Virus record (IMG/VR): IMGVR_UViG_3300014060_000004
Span: 1 to 37,345 of that record
Length of the DNA stretch: 37,345 nucleotides
Strand: one strand, 5' to 3'
DNA from: a virus
The notes beneath the pieces were generated by a model. That model had not been told where the DNA came from. It made no database searches and saw nothing but the letters and a program-made list of their open reading frames with translations. Positions 23,321 to 31,204 of this stretch are shown one piece after another. The first letter of the stretch is position 1. Every line of letters begins with the position of its first letter. Made by a program: the position numbers and the translations under genes.

Positions 23321-24909
23321 TGGCAACTTTAGCAACAAGAATTGGACAAGAGTTCAATACAATAAGAACAGTAGATTTACCTTTAAAATTAGACACGTCA
23401 GCATATAATGCTACGTTCGAAAATATAGCTGGTAACACTGTATTCAAAAATAGTTTAGTGCCAGAAGGTACAACTGAATCTATTACTACAAATGATATGA
23501 CAGTAAATGGCACATTATTAGTTAATGGTGAAGCTGTTGTTCCCGGTGCAGAAACATTAACATCATTGGAAGCAACAGGAAATATCTTGACATATACTGA
23601 TGAAAATGGTACAGCTAATGATATTGATTTATCAACTATTAATGGCACTAATTTATCTACAGATGCACCAGTAAATTTAACTAGTTCTTTAGGTTATAAT
23701 AAAGGTGATGGTTCCTTAGGTGCTATTGTGTTACAACCAGAAGGTGGATTTGCACATTTCAGAACAGCAACCTTTAATGGTTTTATTAAAATAACATTAC
23801 CTACTGCTTGGCCACAATCTTTTATCAGTATGGAAATAGATGTATTTAACTATACTGCAACTGCTAATGCTGAGACTTACAAGCTAAGAGTTAGTGGTTA
23901 TTTATATTCATTATGGGGTACTGATAGAGAAGTCAGTATAATATCATCTAACGGTGTAGTATTGCCTAAAGTAATATTTGGTGATGATGGCACTCACTCC
24001 TGTTTATGGATTGCTGGTAACGATGGTTTAGCTCATGTATGGAAATATACTAATGTTAGAGTTTCTAATGTAATGGTTGGTAATTTGAATTCAACGTTAG
24101 ATATATTTGCAACAGGTTGGACTATAACACAGGAAGTGGCAACTGTTAATGAACGTCATGTAATGAATGCTAAGTTAACAGCCACAGATTCATTAAATGC
24201 AGATGCATTAGGTAATACACCTGCTAGTGATATAATAAATTCAATAAATGATTTAGAAACGAGTATTAATGGTTTGGCGTCATTCTCTGAACCATTAGTA
24301 ATCGATTATGCTAATCCAGTAATCAAAATGAATGATAATGATGGTTCACCAACTGACCAATCTATTAATATAAGAGCTAATGGTACTAATATAGAATTAC
24401 CTAGAAATGGTCAAGCTATTATTATCGAACAGAGTTCTACTAATGTTGCAGCAGAGAATTTTGCTGATTTAATAGTTACAGGCGAAATATATGCTGGTAA
24501 TCTTGATCCAAAATTAGGTAATAAAGTTATTCATGAAGGTAATATGAACAATTATAACTTTATTAAAACTAATACACAAGCAAGTGGTTCTTGGTTAGAT
24601 TTATTCGCTGGTAATACAGGTTCACAATTTGACTTAAGTATTGGTGGTGGTAGAAGTGTATTAGGTAGTACGATAGCCACGCTTAGGTTTGTTAATAATT
24701 ATAATAATAATACAGGTATTTTATCAGTAAATGGTTATGGTCAAGCTACATGGAATAATAACTTGGAAATTCAAGGTGAATTTAATTTAACAGGTGGTAC
24801 CCAAGGTGATATTTTATATCATGATGGTACAAGCTTTGTTAAATTAGCTGCAGGTACTCAAGGACAAGTCCTAACAATGGGCGCTGGTGGTATTCCAGAA
24901 TGGGTTTAA
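23320..24909 (+). CDS. Tail-fibre / receptor-contact candidate
   Basis: A 529-residue protein. The N-terminus has a helix-rich attachment segment (ATRIGQEFNTIRTVDLPLKL). The middle contains jelly-roll-like strands (GFIKITLPTAWPQSFISM...VFNYT) of the kind seen in fibre beta domains. The end has the standard phage-fibre tail GGTQGDILYHDGTSF then GTQGQVLTMGAGGIPEWV. The C-terminal knob probably faces outward. It is the last gene of the late fibre operon, coupled to paralogue B and followed by a perfect terminator. Confidence 0.7.
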   Translation: MATLATRIGQEFNTIRTVDLPLKLDTSAYNATFENIAGNTVFKNSLVPEGTTESITTNDMTVNGTLLVNGEAVVPGAETLTSLEATGNILTYTDENGTANDIDLSTINGTNLSTDAPVNLTSSLGYNKGDGSLGAIVLQPEGGFAHFRTATFNGFIKITLPTAWPQSFISMEIDVFNYTATANAETYKLRVSGYLYSLWGTDREVSIISSNGVVLPKVIFGDDGTHSCLWIAGNDGLAHVWKYTNVRVSNVMVGNLNSTLDIFATGWTITQEVATVNERHVMNAKLTATDSLNADALGNTPASDIINSINDLETSINGLASFSEPLVIDYANPVIKMNDNDGSPTDQSINIRANGTNIELPRNGQAIIIEQSSTNVAAENFADLIVTGEIYAGNLDPKLGNKVIHEGNMNNYNFIKTNTQASGSWLDLFAGNTGSQFDLSIGGGRSVLGSTIATLRFVNNYNNNTGILSVNGYGQATWNNNLEIQGEFNLTGGTQGDILYHDGTSFVKLAAGTQGQVLTMGAGGIPEWV

Positions 24910-24927
24910 TTTAATATTTTCATATGT

Positions 24928-24957
24928 ATTAAAACCCCGTATAAACGGGGTTTTAAT
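24928..24957. terminator. Bidirectional Rho-independent terminator
   Basis: ATTAAAACCCCGT-ATAA-ACGGGGTTTTAAT, a perfect 13-bp stem with a T-run on each strand. It lies between the convergent fibre operon (+) and the - strand operon that ends at 25016. Confidence 0.92.
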
Positions 24958-25015
24958 CTTTTAATATCACTAAAATTATATTATACTACTATTAAGTTAT
25001 AATGTAAATTGTTTT

Positions 25016-25327
25016 TTATAAAATAAAACCGGATGTTTCTTTAACATACGCTTTTTCTACTTCAGGAAATTCATCTAAAGGTACAGCCCATATTACATTC
25101 ATTGGATGTATTTGAATTGCACCAGGTGCATTACCCATTTGATTTGACATATATGGTGAAATTTTACCATTACCTTGAGCAATAAATGGTTGTTTGATTA
25201 GAATTTCTACTGTGTTAGCTAACTGTACTGATTCACAATTTCCAAAGATAACTTCATTAGTAATCAATTTGAAGACTCTCTTACCTGCTGATTTATTAGG
25301 TACTTGTTTTTCTTCATGTTCTGCCAT
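25016..25327 (-). CDS. Sm-like small phage protein (tentative)
   Basis: A 103-residue protein. The pattern FKLITNEVIFGNCESV, then VEILIKQPFIA, a variable loop and NVIWAVPLDEFPEVEKAY with SGFIL at the end follows short proteins common in T4-like marine phages that are predicted to adopt an Sm/LSm beta-barrel. The role is unknown. It follows a decamer array and starts after AAAGGAA. It is the last gene before the terminator. Confidence 0.55.
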   Translation of the reverse strand: MAEHEEKQVPNKSAGKRVFKLITNEVIFGNCESVQLANTVEILIKQPFIAQGNGKISPYMSNQMGNAPGAIQIHPMNVIWAVPLDEFPEVEKAYVKETSGFIL

Positions 25328-25350
25328 ATTATTTCCTTTAGTTATAATCA

Positions 25351-25420
25351 GTTATATTTAGTTATATTTAGTTATATTTAGTTATATTTAGTTATATTTA
25401 GTTATATTTAGTTATATTTT
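25351..25420. repeat. Seven tandem decamers (GTTATATTTA)
   Basis: Seven head-to-tail copies (the last with one change), preceded by one degenerate copy. On the - strand each reads TAAATATAAC, so TATAACTA, one mismatch from the late promoter octamer, recurs every 10 bp upstream of the 25016-25327 gene. The array begins at the stop codon of the 59-aa gene. Confidence 0.9.
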
Positions 25421-25587
25421 TCTTCTTTACAAATTTCACAATTAATATTTTTATGGCTCTTGCATTTTTTACCTTTATCTTGGTGTTTTTTATGGCGTTG
25501 GACTAAATCTAATTTAGTTTCTACACCAGCAATATCACTAACACATGTTTCTTCTGCAAGTTGCTTCATATATTTCTTGAAACTCAT
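25408..25587 (-). CDS. 59-aa protein with a possible zinc knuckle
   Basis: ATG 25587 follows AGGAAAAA and opens 59 codons. The C-terminal half is very basic (QRHKKHQDKGKKCKSH) and contains C-x-x-H-x4-C-x-x-C (Cys42, His45, Cys50, Cys53), a plausible small zinc-binding site for nucleic acid. The stop codon TAA lies in the first unit of the decamer array, so the gene end and the repeat grew together. No family recognised. Confidence 0.55.
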   Translation of the reverse strand: MSFKKYMKQLAEETCVSDIAGVETKLDLVQRHKKHQDKGKKCKSHKNINCEICKEEKYN

Positions 25588-25676
25588 AATTATTTTTCCT
25601 GTCGTTGTAATTAATTTTTTGGTTACGATTTAATTATAATCTAAGTTTAGTTAATGTAGGGCAATTTGTACCATTT

Positions 25677-27077
25677 TTATATTTTAAACTGAATATCTGG
25701 GGTTTTCACTTGAATTTCTGTATTAGCAAATGCAATTAATGATGAAAAACTTTCTTTAACAATATTAAATATTTTACCGAACCACTTTGTTATAATAGAA
25801 GAAATGAATTTTTTAACATTAGAAACCCCTTTTTTAAGGTAACTAACAAAACCTTCATTAAGTAAATATGCTTCATCTATTGTTTCATTTAATGTTCTTA
25901 GTAAAAAATCATCAGTTGATTCTTTCACAATACCTTTTAATGCTACCCATGATGTATTTCTAGCTGATTTAAATGAAATATCAAACGATGTTTTTGAAGC
26001 ATAATTAGTCACGACTGATTTATCAATTTTAGTCAATTTTGATTTACCAAGTTCATTAAAAACCATAATATGAGTACTTCGAGCTAATTCAGTTGAAAAC
26101 TTATTATTACCTGTCATAGCTTCATAAACCATTGCATTTTTAAATTCGTTATTATCCGTTAACTTCCTAATTGCATTACGCATTTCATCATTCTTATCTA
26201 GTTGAGATTTTACAACATCAATAAGTTCTGATGTTTCACCTTTATCGATTTGTTTTTTAATATTGTTAATACTTACATCATTGATTTTAGAAAAATGATC
26301 TGATACATTACTAATAAGTGAATCAAATGTACTCTTGAATAATTTATCTTTAGCTTTATTTGACATCTCATTATATGAAAACATTAATGTGGCCATTGTT
26401 TCAGCTTGGCCACCTGACATTAATTGTGAACCACCTTCCTTTTTAAGGGAAATATTTGTATTATTAATTAAATACATATCAGTTTTTGGTGTTTTTGTTG
26501 CTGCTGTAGCATGTTTACCTGTCATATCAAAGAAATATTTATCCCATTCTTTAGTTAAATCAGCTGAACTTGCACCATAATGTTTCATTATTGGTCCTTT
26601 AATTTTGGCACTTTTAATGATTTCGATACCTATATCAACAAGTTCAACTAAGTCTTTATCAAAGGATGAAACATCACCTTCTTTAATTGCATCTTCTAAT
26701 GTTAATTTATGATTATACATATTATGTGCAACTACAATAACCTTTTCCCAGTCTGCGGCTGCTAATGATTTACCTGTTGATGTTTTGCCAGATATTATGA
26801 ATCTTAATTTATAATCACTAAATATAACATCAATTTTACTTTTTTCGATAGTAACACCGAACTCATTAGCTAATTGTTGTACATTTAAGGCTGATGTTTT
26901 TACTTCACCCGTTAAATTTTTAGCTGATGGTTTTAATGCACCAAAAAATCTGTTTGGTTCTGGTAATTTAACGTTCTTTAGTTTATCTTGAACTTCCTTT
27001 GGCATCGAACCTAAAAATTTATCAAACGGTATTGAAAAATTATCGGCTTCTAATATATATTGTGTAAATGACATCAT
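25677..27077 (-). CDS. Predicted head-packaged protein with possible PD-(D/E)XK core
   Basis: A 466-residue protein. The N-terminus MMSFTQYILEADN matches the T4 capsid-targeting sequence (as in MKTYQEFIAEA) and offers ILE for prohead protease cleavage. Further on, WEKVIVVAHN and the segment from WDKYFFDMTG to PKTD (Asp200), NISLKK (Ser210, Lys212) and GGSQLMSGGQAE recur in phage structural proteins. D-x9-(S)-x-K is compatible with a restriction-endonuclease-like fold, which is inference. The C-terminal 60 residues are amphipathic and basic. The start overlaps the preceding stop (TAATG) with AAGGAA. It is probably carried in the head and delivered with the DNA. Confidence 0.6.
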   Translation of the reverse strand: MMSFTQYILEADNFSIPFDKFLGSMPKEVQDKLKNVKLPEPNRFFGALKPSAKNLTGEVKTSALNVQQLANEFGVTIEKSKIDVIFSDYKLRFIISGKTSTGKSLAAADWEKVIVVAHNMYNHKLTLEDAIKEGDVSSFDKDLVELVDIGIEIIKSAKIKGPIMKHYGASSADLTKEWDKYFFDMTGKHATAATKTPKTDMYLINNTNISLKKEGGSQLMSGGQAETMATLMFSYNEMSNKAKDKLFKSTFDSLISNVSDHFSKINDVSINNIKKQIDKGETSELIDVVKSQLDKNDEMRNAIRKLTDNNEFKNAMVYEAMTGNNKFSTELARSTHIMVFNELGKSKLTKIDKSVVTNYASKTSFDISFKSARNTSWVALKGIVKESTDDFLLRTLNETIDEAYLLNEGFVSYLKKGVSNVKKFISSIITKWFGKIFNIVKESFSSLIAFANTEIQVKTPDIQFKI

Positions 27078-28585
27078 TATTCCTTGTAAGTATTTTTTAT
27101 TTTGTTATACATCGAATGTATTTCTTTTGGTGTATTATTTTTGAAATATTCTTCATCATCTATATTAGCAATAATCTTACTTGCACTAATATCTGAATCA
27201 GTTCTAGGCATTTCTTTAACATCAACACCTAATGAATTTCTTAATTGTTCTTTATAAGCAGGTACTCTATCAGTCCCAGCATATATAACGTTTATATTTA
27301 TAGGTGATTTATTTAAAATACTTGTAAGATTACCATTTATATGATGAATAATTTCAACATTTGGAAATACTTTCTTCATCATTTCTGTTCTTAAATCTTT
27401 GGTATCTGAATTAGCTCTACTAGTAACAATACATATCACAACATTATCATATAAAGTACTTGCACGCTTAATCATTTTATAATGGCCATCTTTAGTCAGT
27501 ATTCTGAATTTACCTAAAATTAATGCATTATTATTACCACGCATCTTTTTAATCATTTGTGTTTTTGCTGTTAATTGAATGTCATCTTTAATCATAGCAT
27601 CAGTTTTCTTAGCATGGTCAAATGTAATCTTTAATCCTTTAATTTCGTTAGATAGTTCTTTAGTTAAATCATTTAGTTTTCTTGATTTAATTGTCATAGA
27701 ATTAACGATTTCTAAAGCAGAAGTTTTTACATAGTTCCAATATAGTGTTTCATTTTTAGGGTCATCTTTATATTTCATTTTAATCAGAGCACGAGCTTCT
27801 TTGCTTAACTGATATTCTTGTTGCCATTTTAAAATCATGTCATTGAATTTAAGAACTACACCTTCCTCTTGACCCCCATATTTCGATTCTACTCGTAAGA
27901 ATAGTTCTCTGATATTATCTATTAATAATTCAGGAGAGTTCCAAATAAATGAATTTTTAGCTGAATCAAATTCAAATTGTAATTTCTTATTTTTAATACC
28001 TTTATTGAATGAAATCTCAGAATCCATTCGTCCAACAAATAATAACTGAGGTACATCAATTTTAAGTTCTTTTGCAAAAACATCTCTTTTACTATTATCA
28101 AAACCACTGTTTTTAGTCTTTAATTTACCGAACTTTTCATCCCAACTTGATCTTGAATGTCCTATAAGTACCATTTTATGTTTAGTGTTATAATTAGATG
28201 ATAAAGTTGGTTTAGACATTAGAAATTCGACAAATAGTTCAGTTCCTACCGGAATACTATTTTTAGATAATTTGTCGAAATGTTTAAACACTGTTTTGAA
28301 TTGAGATGCACCAATAGATTCTTTTTTAATTTTTGTGTTAGGTTGATAATCATATTCTGTGCTATATAAGATGTTACCTTTATATGCGAAAATATAATCA
28401 TTAATATTTCCATTATTTGCTTGTTTGATTATTGTCAGTTTTACACCATCAGTTTTGTGTTCTACAGTAACTTCAGATGATAAGAATGATTCAATTTTTG
28501 ATGTGGTATTTAAGTACTTACCAGCAGCTAATATTGAAATATCTAATTGTTCTTTAGATTCGTTAATAAAGTCTCTTAATTTCAT
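27077..28585 (-). CDS. Fusion of a nucleic-acid ligase and an NMNAT-like nucleotidylyltransferase, predicted head-packaged
   Basis: A 502-residue protein. It begins MKLRDFINESKEQ, a capsid-targeting-type peptide with an INE cleavage signal. Residues about 35-260 carry covalent nucleotidyltransferase (ligase) motifs in order: EHKTDG (motif I, Lys44), ELFVEFL (motif III, near 118), EGVVLKF (motif IV, 241-247) and ILKWQQ (motif V, 251). This is an RNA or DNA ligase-like core. Residues about 353-475 form a cytidylyltransferase-type domain: GKFRILTKDGH (T-x-x-GH, His368), VVICIVTS, NVIYAGTDR and DISASK (near 465), like the ISxTK motif of NMN adenylyltransferases. I know of no standard enzyme with this fusion; the substrates are unknown. 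Confidence 0.75.
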   Translation of the reverse strand: MKLRDFINESKEQLDISILAAGKYLNTTSKIESFLSSEVTVEHKTDGVKLTIIKQANNGNINDYIFAYKGNILYSTEYDYQPNTKIKKESIGASQFKTVFKHFDKLSKNSIPVGTELFVEFLMSKPTLSSNYNTKHKMVLIGHSRSSWDEKFGKLKTKNSGFDNSKRDVFAKELKIDVPQLLFVGRMDSEISFNKGIKNKKLQFEFDSAKNSFIWNSPELLIDNIRELFLRVESKYGGQEEGVVLKFNDMILKWQQEYQLSKEARALIKMKYKDDPKNETLYWNYVKTSALEIVNSMTIKSRKLNDLTKELSNEIKGLKITFDHAKKTDAMIKDDIQLTAKTQMIKKMRGNNNALILGKFRILTKDGHYKMIKRASTLYDNVVICIVTSRANSDTKDLRTEMMKKVFPNVEIIHHINGNLTSILNKSPININVIYAGTDRVPAYKEQLRNSLGVDVKEMPRTDSDISASKIIANIDDEEYFKNNTPKEIHSMYNKIKNTYKE

Positions 28586-28594
28586 ATTATTCTC

Positions 28595-29116
28595 TTAGTT
28601 TTTTATTATTGTGCTATAATCTACTGATGATTTCAAACTATTGTATGTATCTTTTGCTGCTTTATTAGTTTTTTCAACTTTCCAATCAGGTATTAAACCT
28701 TGCAATCCTTGCTCTGCGCGTTTAACATTTCGTTCATAAGCAACTTTCCAATCAGTGTCAACTAATATTAACGCAGTCGTATAACCATACTCTTTAGCCT
28801 TTTTAAGTTTGTTTTCTACACCTTTAGCACCTGCACCTGTTGTTACTTGTGCTACAGATTTACCACGTTCGAAATATTTTTCAATTTCTTTATTAGCTAT
28901 TGCTATCGCTTTTGATACCATTTTACGTGCTTTCGTAGTATCACCACCTGATAATTTATGAGTTATTTTGTCAATATCAATCAAGTCTATTTTGAAATTC
29001 TTTTCAAAAATATAATTTTTACCAGATGCAGAACCACCTATAACTAATAAGAAAACTTTCTCGCTTTTATTAATATCTGTTATAGTAGATTCAATTAAAT
29101 ATTGTATAAATCTCAT
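28595..29116 (-). CDS. P-loop kinase (zeta-toxin/polynucleotide-kinase-like), predicted head-packaged
   Basis: A 173-residue protein. It begins MRFIQYLIESTIT, a capsid-targeting-type peptide with an LIE signal. A Walker A loop follows (GGSASGK, Gly27-Lys33, then Asn) with LIDIDKI as the next strand, VAQVTTGAGAKG mid-protein and YTTALILVDTDWKVAYERNVKRAEQ, the Arg-rich lid helix of zeta-toxin and AAA-33-type kinases. It could phosphorylate nucleic acid ends or a small molecule. It overlaps the upstream nucleotidyltransferase gene by 26 bp, which suggests coupled expression. Confidence 0.72.
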   Translation of the reverse strand: MRFIQYLIESTITDINKSEKVFLLVIGGSASGKNYIFEKNFKIDLIDIDKITHKLSGGDTTKARKMVSKAIAIANKEIEKYFERGKSVAQVTTGAGAKGVENKLKKAKEYGYTTALILVDTDWKVAYERNVKRAEQGLQGLIPDWKVEKTNKAAKDTYNSLKSSVDYSTIIKN

Positions 29117-30371
29117 TGGTTTCGCTCGTGTTCCGTTTGTAATTTTCTAATAAACCACGGAAATTATTGCCATGTAATTCTGATTCTTCTAATTTTTTCT
29201 TATCGTAGTCAGCATAAAATCTATCAGTCATTACTTTAATTTTTTTATCGTATGACTTCAATTGTGGGATTTTCTTGATCATATAATTAACTGCGTTAGC
29301 TTTAATTTCAAAATCAATATTAGGATCGTCTCTTTCTAATTTCTGACCACCAAATCCCCACTGAATATCTAAAAATCGTTCAAATGTATCTGTAATAGAA
29401 CGCTTATCAAGGTATTTATTCATCAAGTCAACTATACCAACAAATGACCACATTTTTTGTAAATCACGTGAATTTACATCATTAAACAAAATCTTAAACA
29501 TTTCTTTAATAGATGTCTCATAATTTGAATCATCTGGACGCTTTTCCTTATATACACGTTTGCCATCTTCAATCCATGGCTCATTAGTATCAGGAATAAA
29601 CATAGGTTCATAAGCTCGTCTTAAACCTCTAGAAATAAAGAATTTTTCCATTCTTAATTCAGTAATATGTTCACCTTTAGTCTTCTTAAATGCAGGTTTT
29701 TCATACGAACCTCTTGGTGTCAATATTAATACATCTTTCCTCAATGATGCTCCACCAGCTAATGCTCTTAAAATATACTTATGTGATACACCTTTAAATC
29801 CATTCTGTGCATCTGACAATGATGAACTATGTCCAAATCGTGAATACTCTGCAGGCACTTCTGTTTCACCTTTACCTTCGAACTGAGTGAACTCCCAGTC
29901 AACTTGAGATTGTGTCACGATGTCTCCGAAACGAACCTCAAACACTGAGTTTATTTGATCACCAATAGCGGATATTGATAATTTATTTGAGCCCATATAA
30001 ACGACATCTTTCATGATTTTTGGTTTAGCTTCGAATTGATTTAATAAATGCCAAAGATCAGATTTATCAGATTCTTTAACCATGATATCTAAATCACCAG
30101 AAGTACTTTTATAAGGGATTACTTCATCATCATGTATTTCGGGATTCATAATAAACGATGTACTACCATTAAAAGCTACACCATTTTTCAAGATTTTTTT
30201 ATTCGCCCATAATGGACGATTATATTTTTTCTCAAATTGTTTATCAATTTCTTCAAATAATTCAATAAACTTTTTAATGAACTGACTTCTTCCAATATCT
30301 TTCAATGGTATTTTTTGTGCTAATGTATCAACACCAGTGATTTTATTAGTTGCACGTGCGTTTCCACCCAT
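29091..30371 (-). CDS. DNA-polymerase-beta-type nucleotidyltransferase
   Basis: A 426-residue protein. GVAFNGSTSF (Gly69, Ser70) followed by SGDLDIMVKE (Asp93, Asp95) is the GS...DxD signature of the polymerase-beta-like nucleotidyltransferase fold that includes CCA-adding and aminoglycoside enzymes. A third acidic residue may be in VDWEFTQFEG. The long helical C-terminal half has no recognised domain. Unlike the next three genes it lacks a capsid-targeting peptide (it begins MGGNARATNK). It has its own late promoter and ribosome site (AAAAAGGAAA) and is coupled to the kinase gene. It possibly adds nucleotides to RNA ends. Confidence 0.7.
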   Translation of the reverse strand: MGGNARATNKITGVDTLAQKIPLKDIGRSQFIKKFIELFEEIDKQFEKKYNRPLWANKKILKNGVAFNGSTSFIMNPEIHDDEVIPYKSTSGDLDIMVKESDKSDLWHLLNQFEAKPKIMKDVVYMGSNKLSISAIGDQINSVFEVRFGDIVTQSQVDWEFTQFEGKGETEVPAEYSRFGHSSSLSDAQNGFKGVSHKYILRALAGGASLRKDVLILTPRGSYEKPAFKKTKGEHITELRMEKFFISRGLRRAYEPMFIPDTNEPWIEDGKRVYKEKRPDDSNYETSIKEMFKILFNDVNSRDLQKMWSFVGIVDLMNKYLDKRSITDTFERFLDIQWGFGGQKLERDDPNIDFEIKANAVNYMIKKIPQLKSYDKKIKVMTDRFYADYDKKKLEESELHGNNFRGLLENYKRNTSETNEIYTIFN

Positions 30372-30399
30372 TTTATGTTTCCTTTTTATAATATTTTTT

Positions 30400-30407
30400 T
30401 ATTTATA
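30400..30407 (-). promoter_or_regulatory. Late promoter TATAAATA
   Basis: Exact octamer on the - strand, 28 nt before the nucleotidyltransferase start and just past the flgL-like stop. Confidence 0.65.
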
Positions 30408-30412
30408 TTATA

Positions 30413-31192
30413 TCATATCATGTCGAATAAAGTTTTTTGGGATTTTGACATTACTTTTAAGCTATATTCCAAAGCTATTTGATAATTATTTAGTTCAATG
30501 TTTAAATCAATTAAATTAGGTTCTAATTCATTCTTTGACGATGTAAATTCAACAATTAAATCATTATTATATCGATGTCTTAAATCTAATAAAGATGATT
30601 TTACACCATGAGTAGCAACATTATTTTTCACATCATTAAAAAACGCATCAGCCGTATCTTTATTATAAGGGTCATCTAAAAACGCGATTGTTGATTGCGG
30701 TAGTACACTCATTATATCGATACCTGATACAGTAAATGTTGCTGTTTTAGGTAAAATTGTAGTAGGTGGGCCCATAGTAAATGGTGATTTAAGACTACCA
30801 CCAGAAAACAAATAATTATTATTTTCATCTTTTGATAATAAAAGATCTTTAATTATTTCTACATTTGCATCTAACTTATTATTTAATGTGTTAATATTTG
30901 TAGGTGAATTAGTATCATTACTTAAAGTAATTTGAATGTCTTTAATATCGCCTAATAATGTACCAACTTTTTCATATACATTTGCTTTTAAATCTAATCG
31001 ATTTTTACCTAGTACAATACCTTTATTTTCTGCTAATAATTGGTTTATTGTATTATCGAATTTTGATGTTTTTGAATACGTAATTGGATCATCACTTGGT
31101 AATGAATTACCTTCTTGAATTCTTCGGCTTGTATTAGTAATTTTTTCATATAAATTACTTAAATTACTAATCATTTTATTATTTAAAAGCAT
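30413..31192 (-). CDS. flgL-like: FlgL-like flagellar hook-associated protein 3
   Basis: A 259-residue protein. The N-terminal helix pair with IQEGNSLPSDDP (Pro32 to Pro36) is the FlgL/flagellin D0-D1 signature (usually SGKRINRPSDDP). NNNYLFSGG (from 124) matches the FlgL NYLFAGT motif, and the C-terminal helix ends IALEYSLKVMSKSQKTLFDMI, where bacterial FlgL has LQA-x-x-x-x-x-x-x-x-x-SLLDYL. It is shorter than most FlgL, so the outer domain is reduced. FlgL joins hook to filament. The gene directly follows flgK, the usual bacterial order, with a strong GAAGGAG site. It may be made to alter the host flagellum or may have become a virion part. Confidence 0.8.
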   Translation of the reverse strand: MLLNNKMISNLSNLYEKITNTSRRIQEGNSLPSDDPITYSKTSKFDNTINQLLAENKGIVLGKNRLDLKANVYEKVGTLLGDIKDIQITLSNDTNSPTNINTLNNKLDANVEIIKDLLLSKDENNNYLFSGGSLKSPFTMGPPTTILPKTATFTVSGIDIMSVLPQSTIAFLDDPYNKDTADAFFNDVKNNVATHGVKSSLLDLRHRYNNDLIVEFTSSKNELEPNLIDLNIELNNYQIALEYSLKVMSKSQKTLFDMI

Positions 31193-31204
31193 GTATAAAC
31201 TCCT

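Noticed and set aside
26760-26800. GKTSTGKS in the 466-residue protein looks like a Walker A loop.
   Set aside because: No Walker B or P-loop fold context follows, and the conserved segments of the protein lie elsewhere, so it is probably a beta-turn coincidence.
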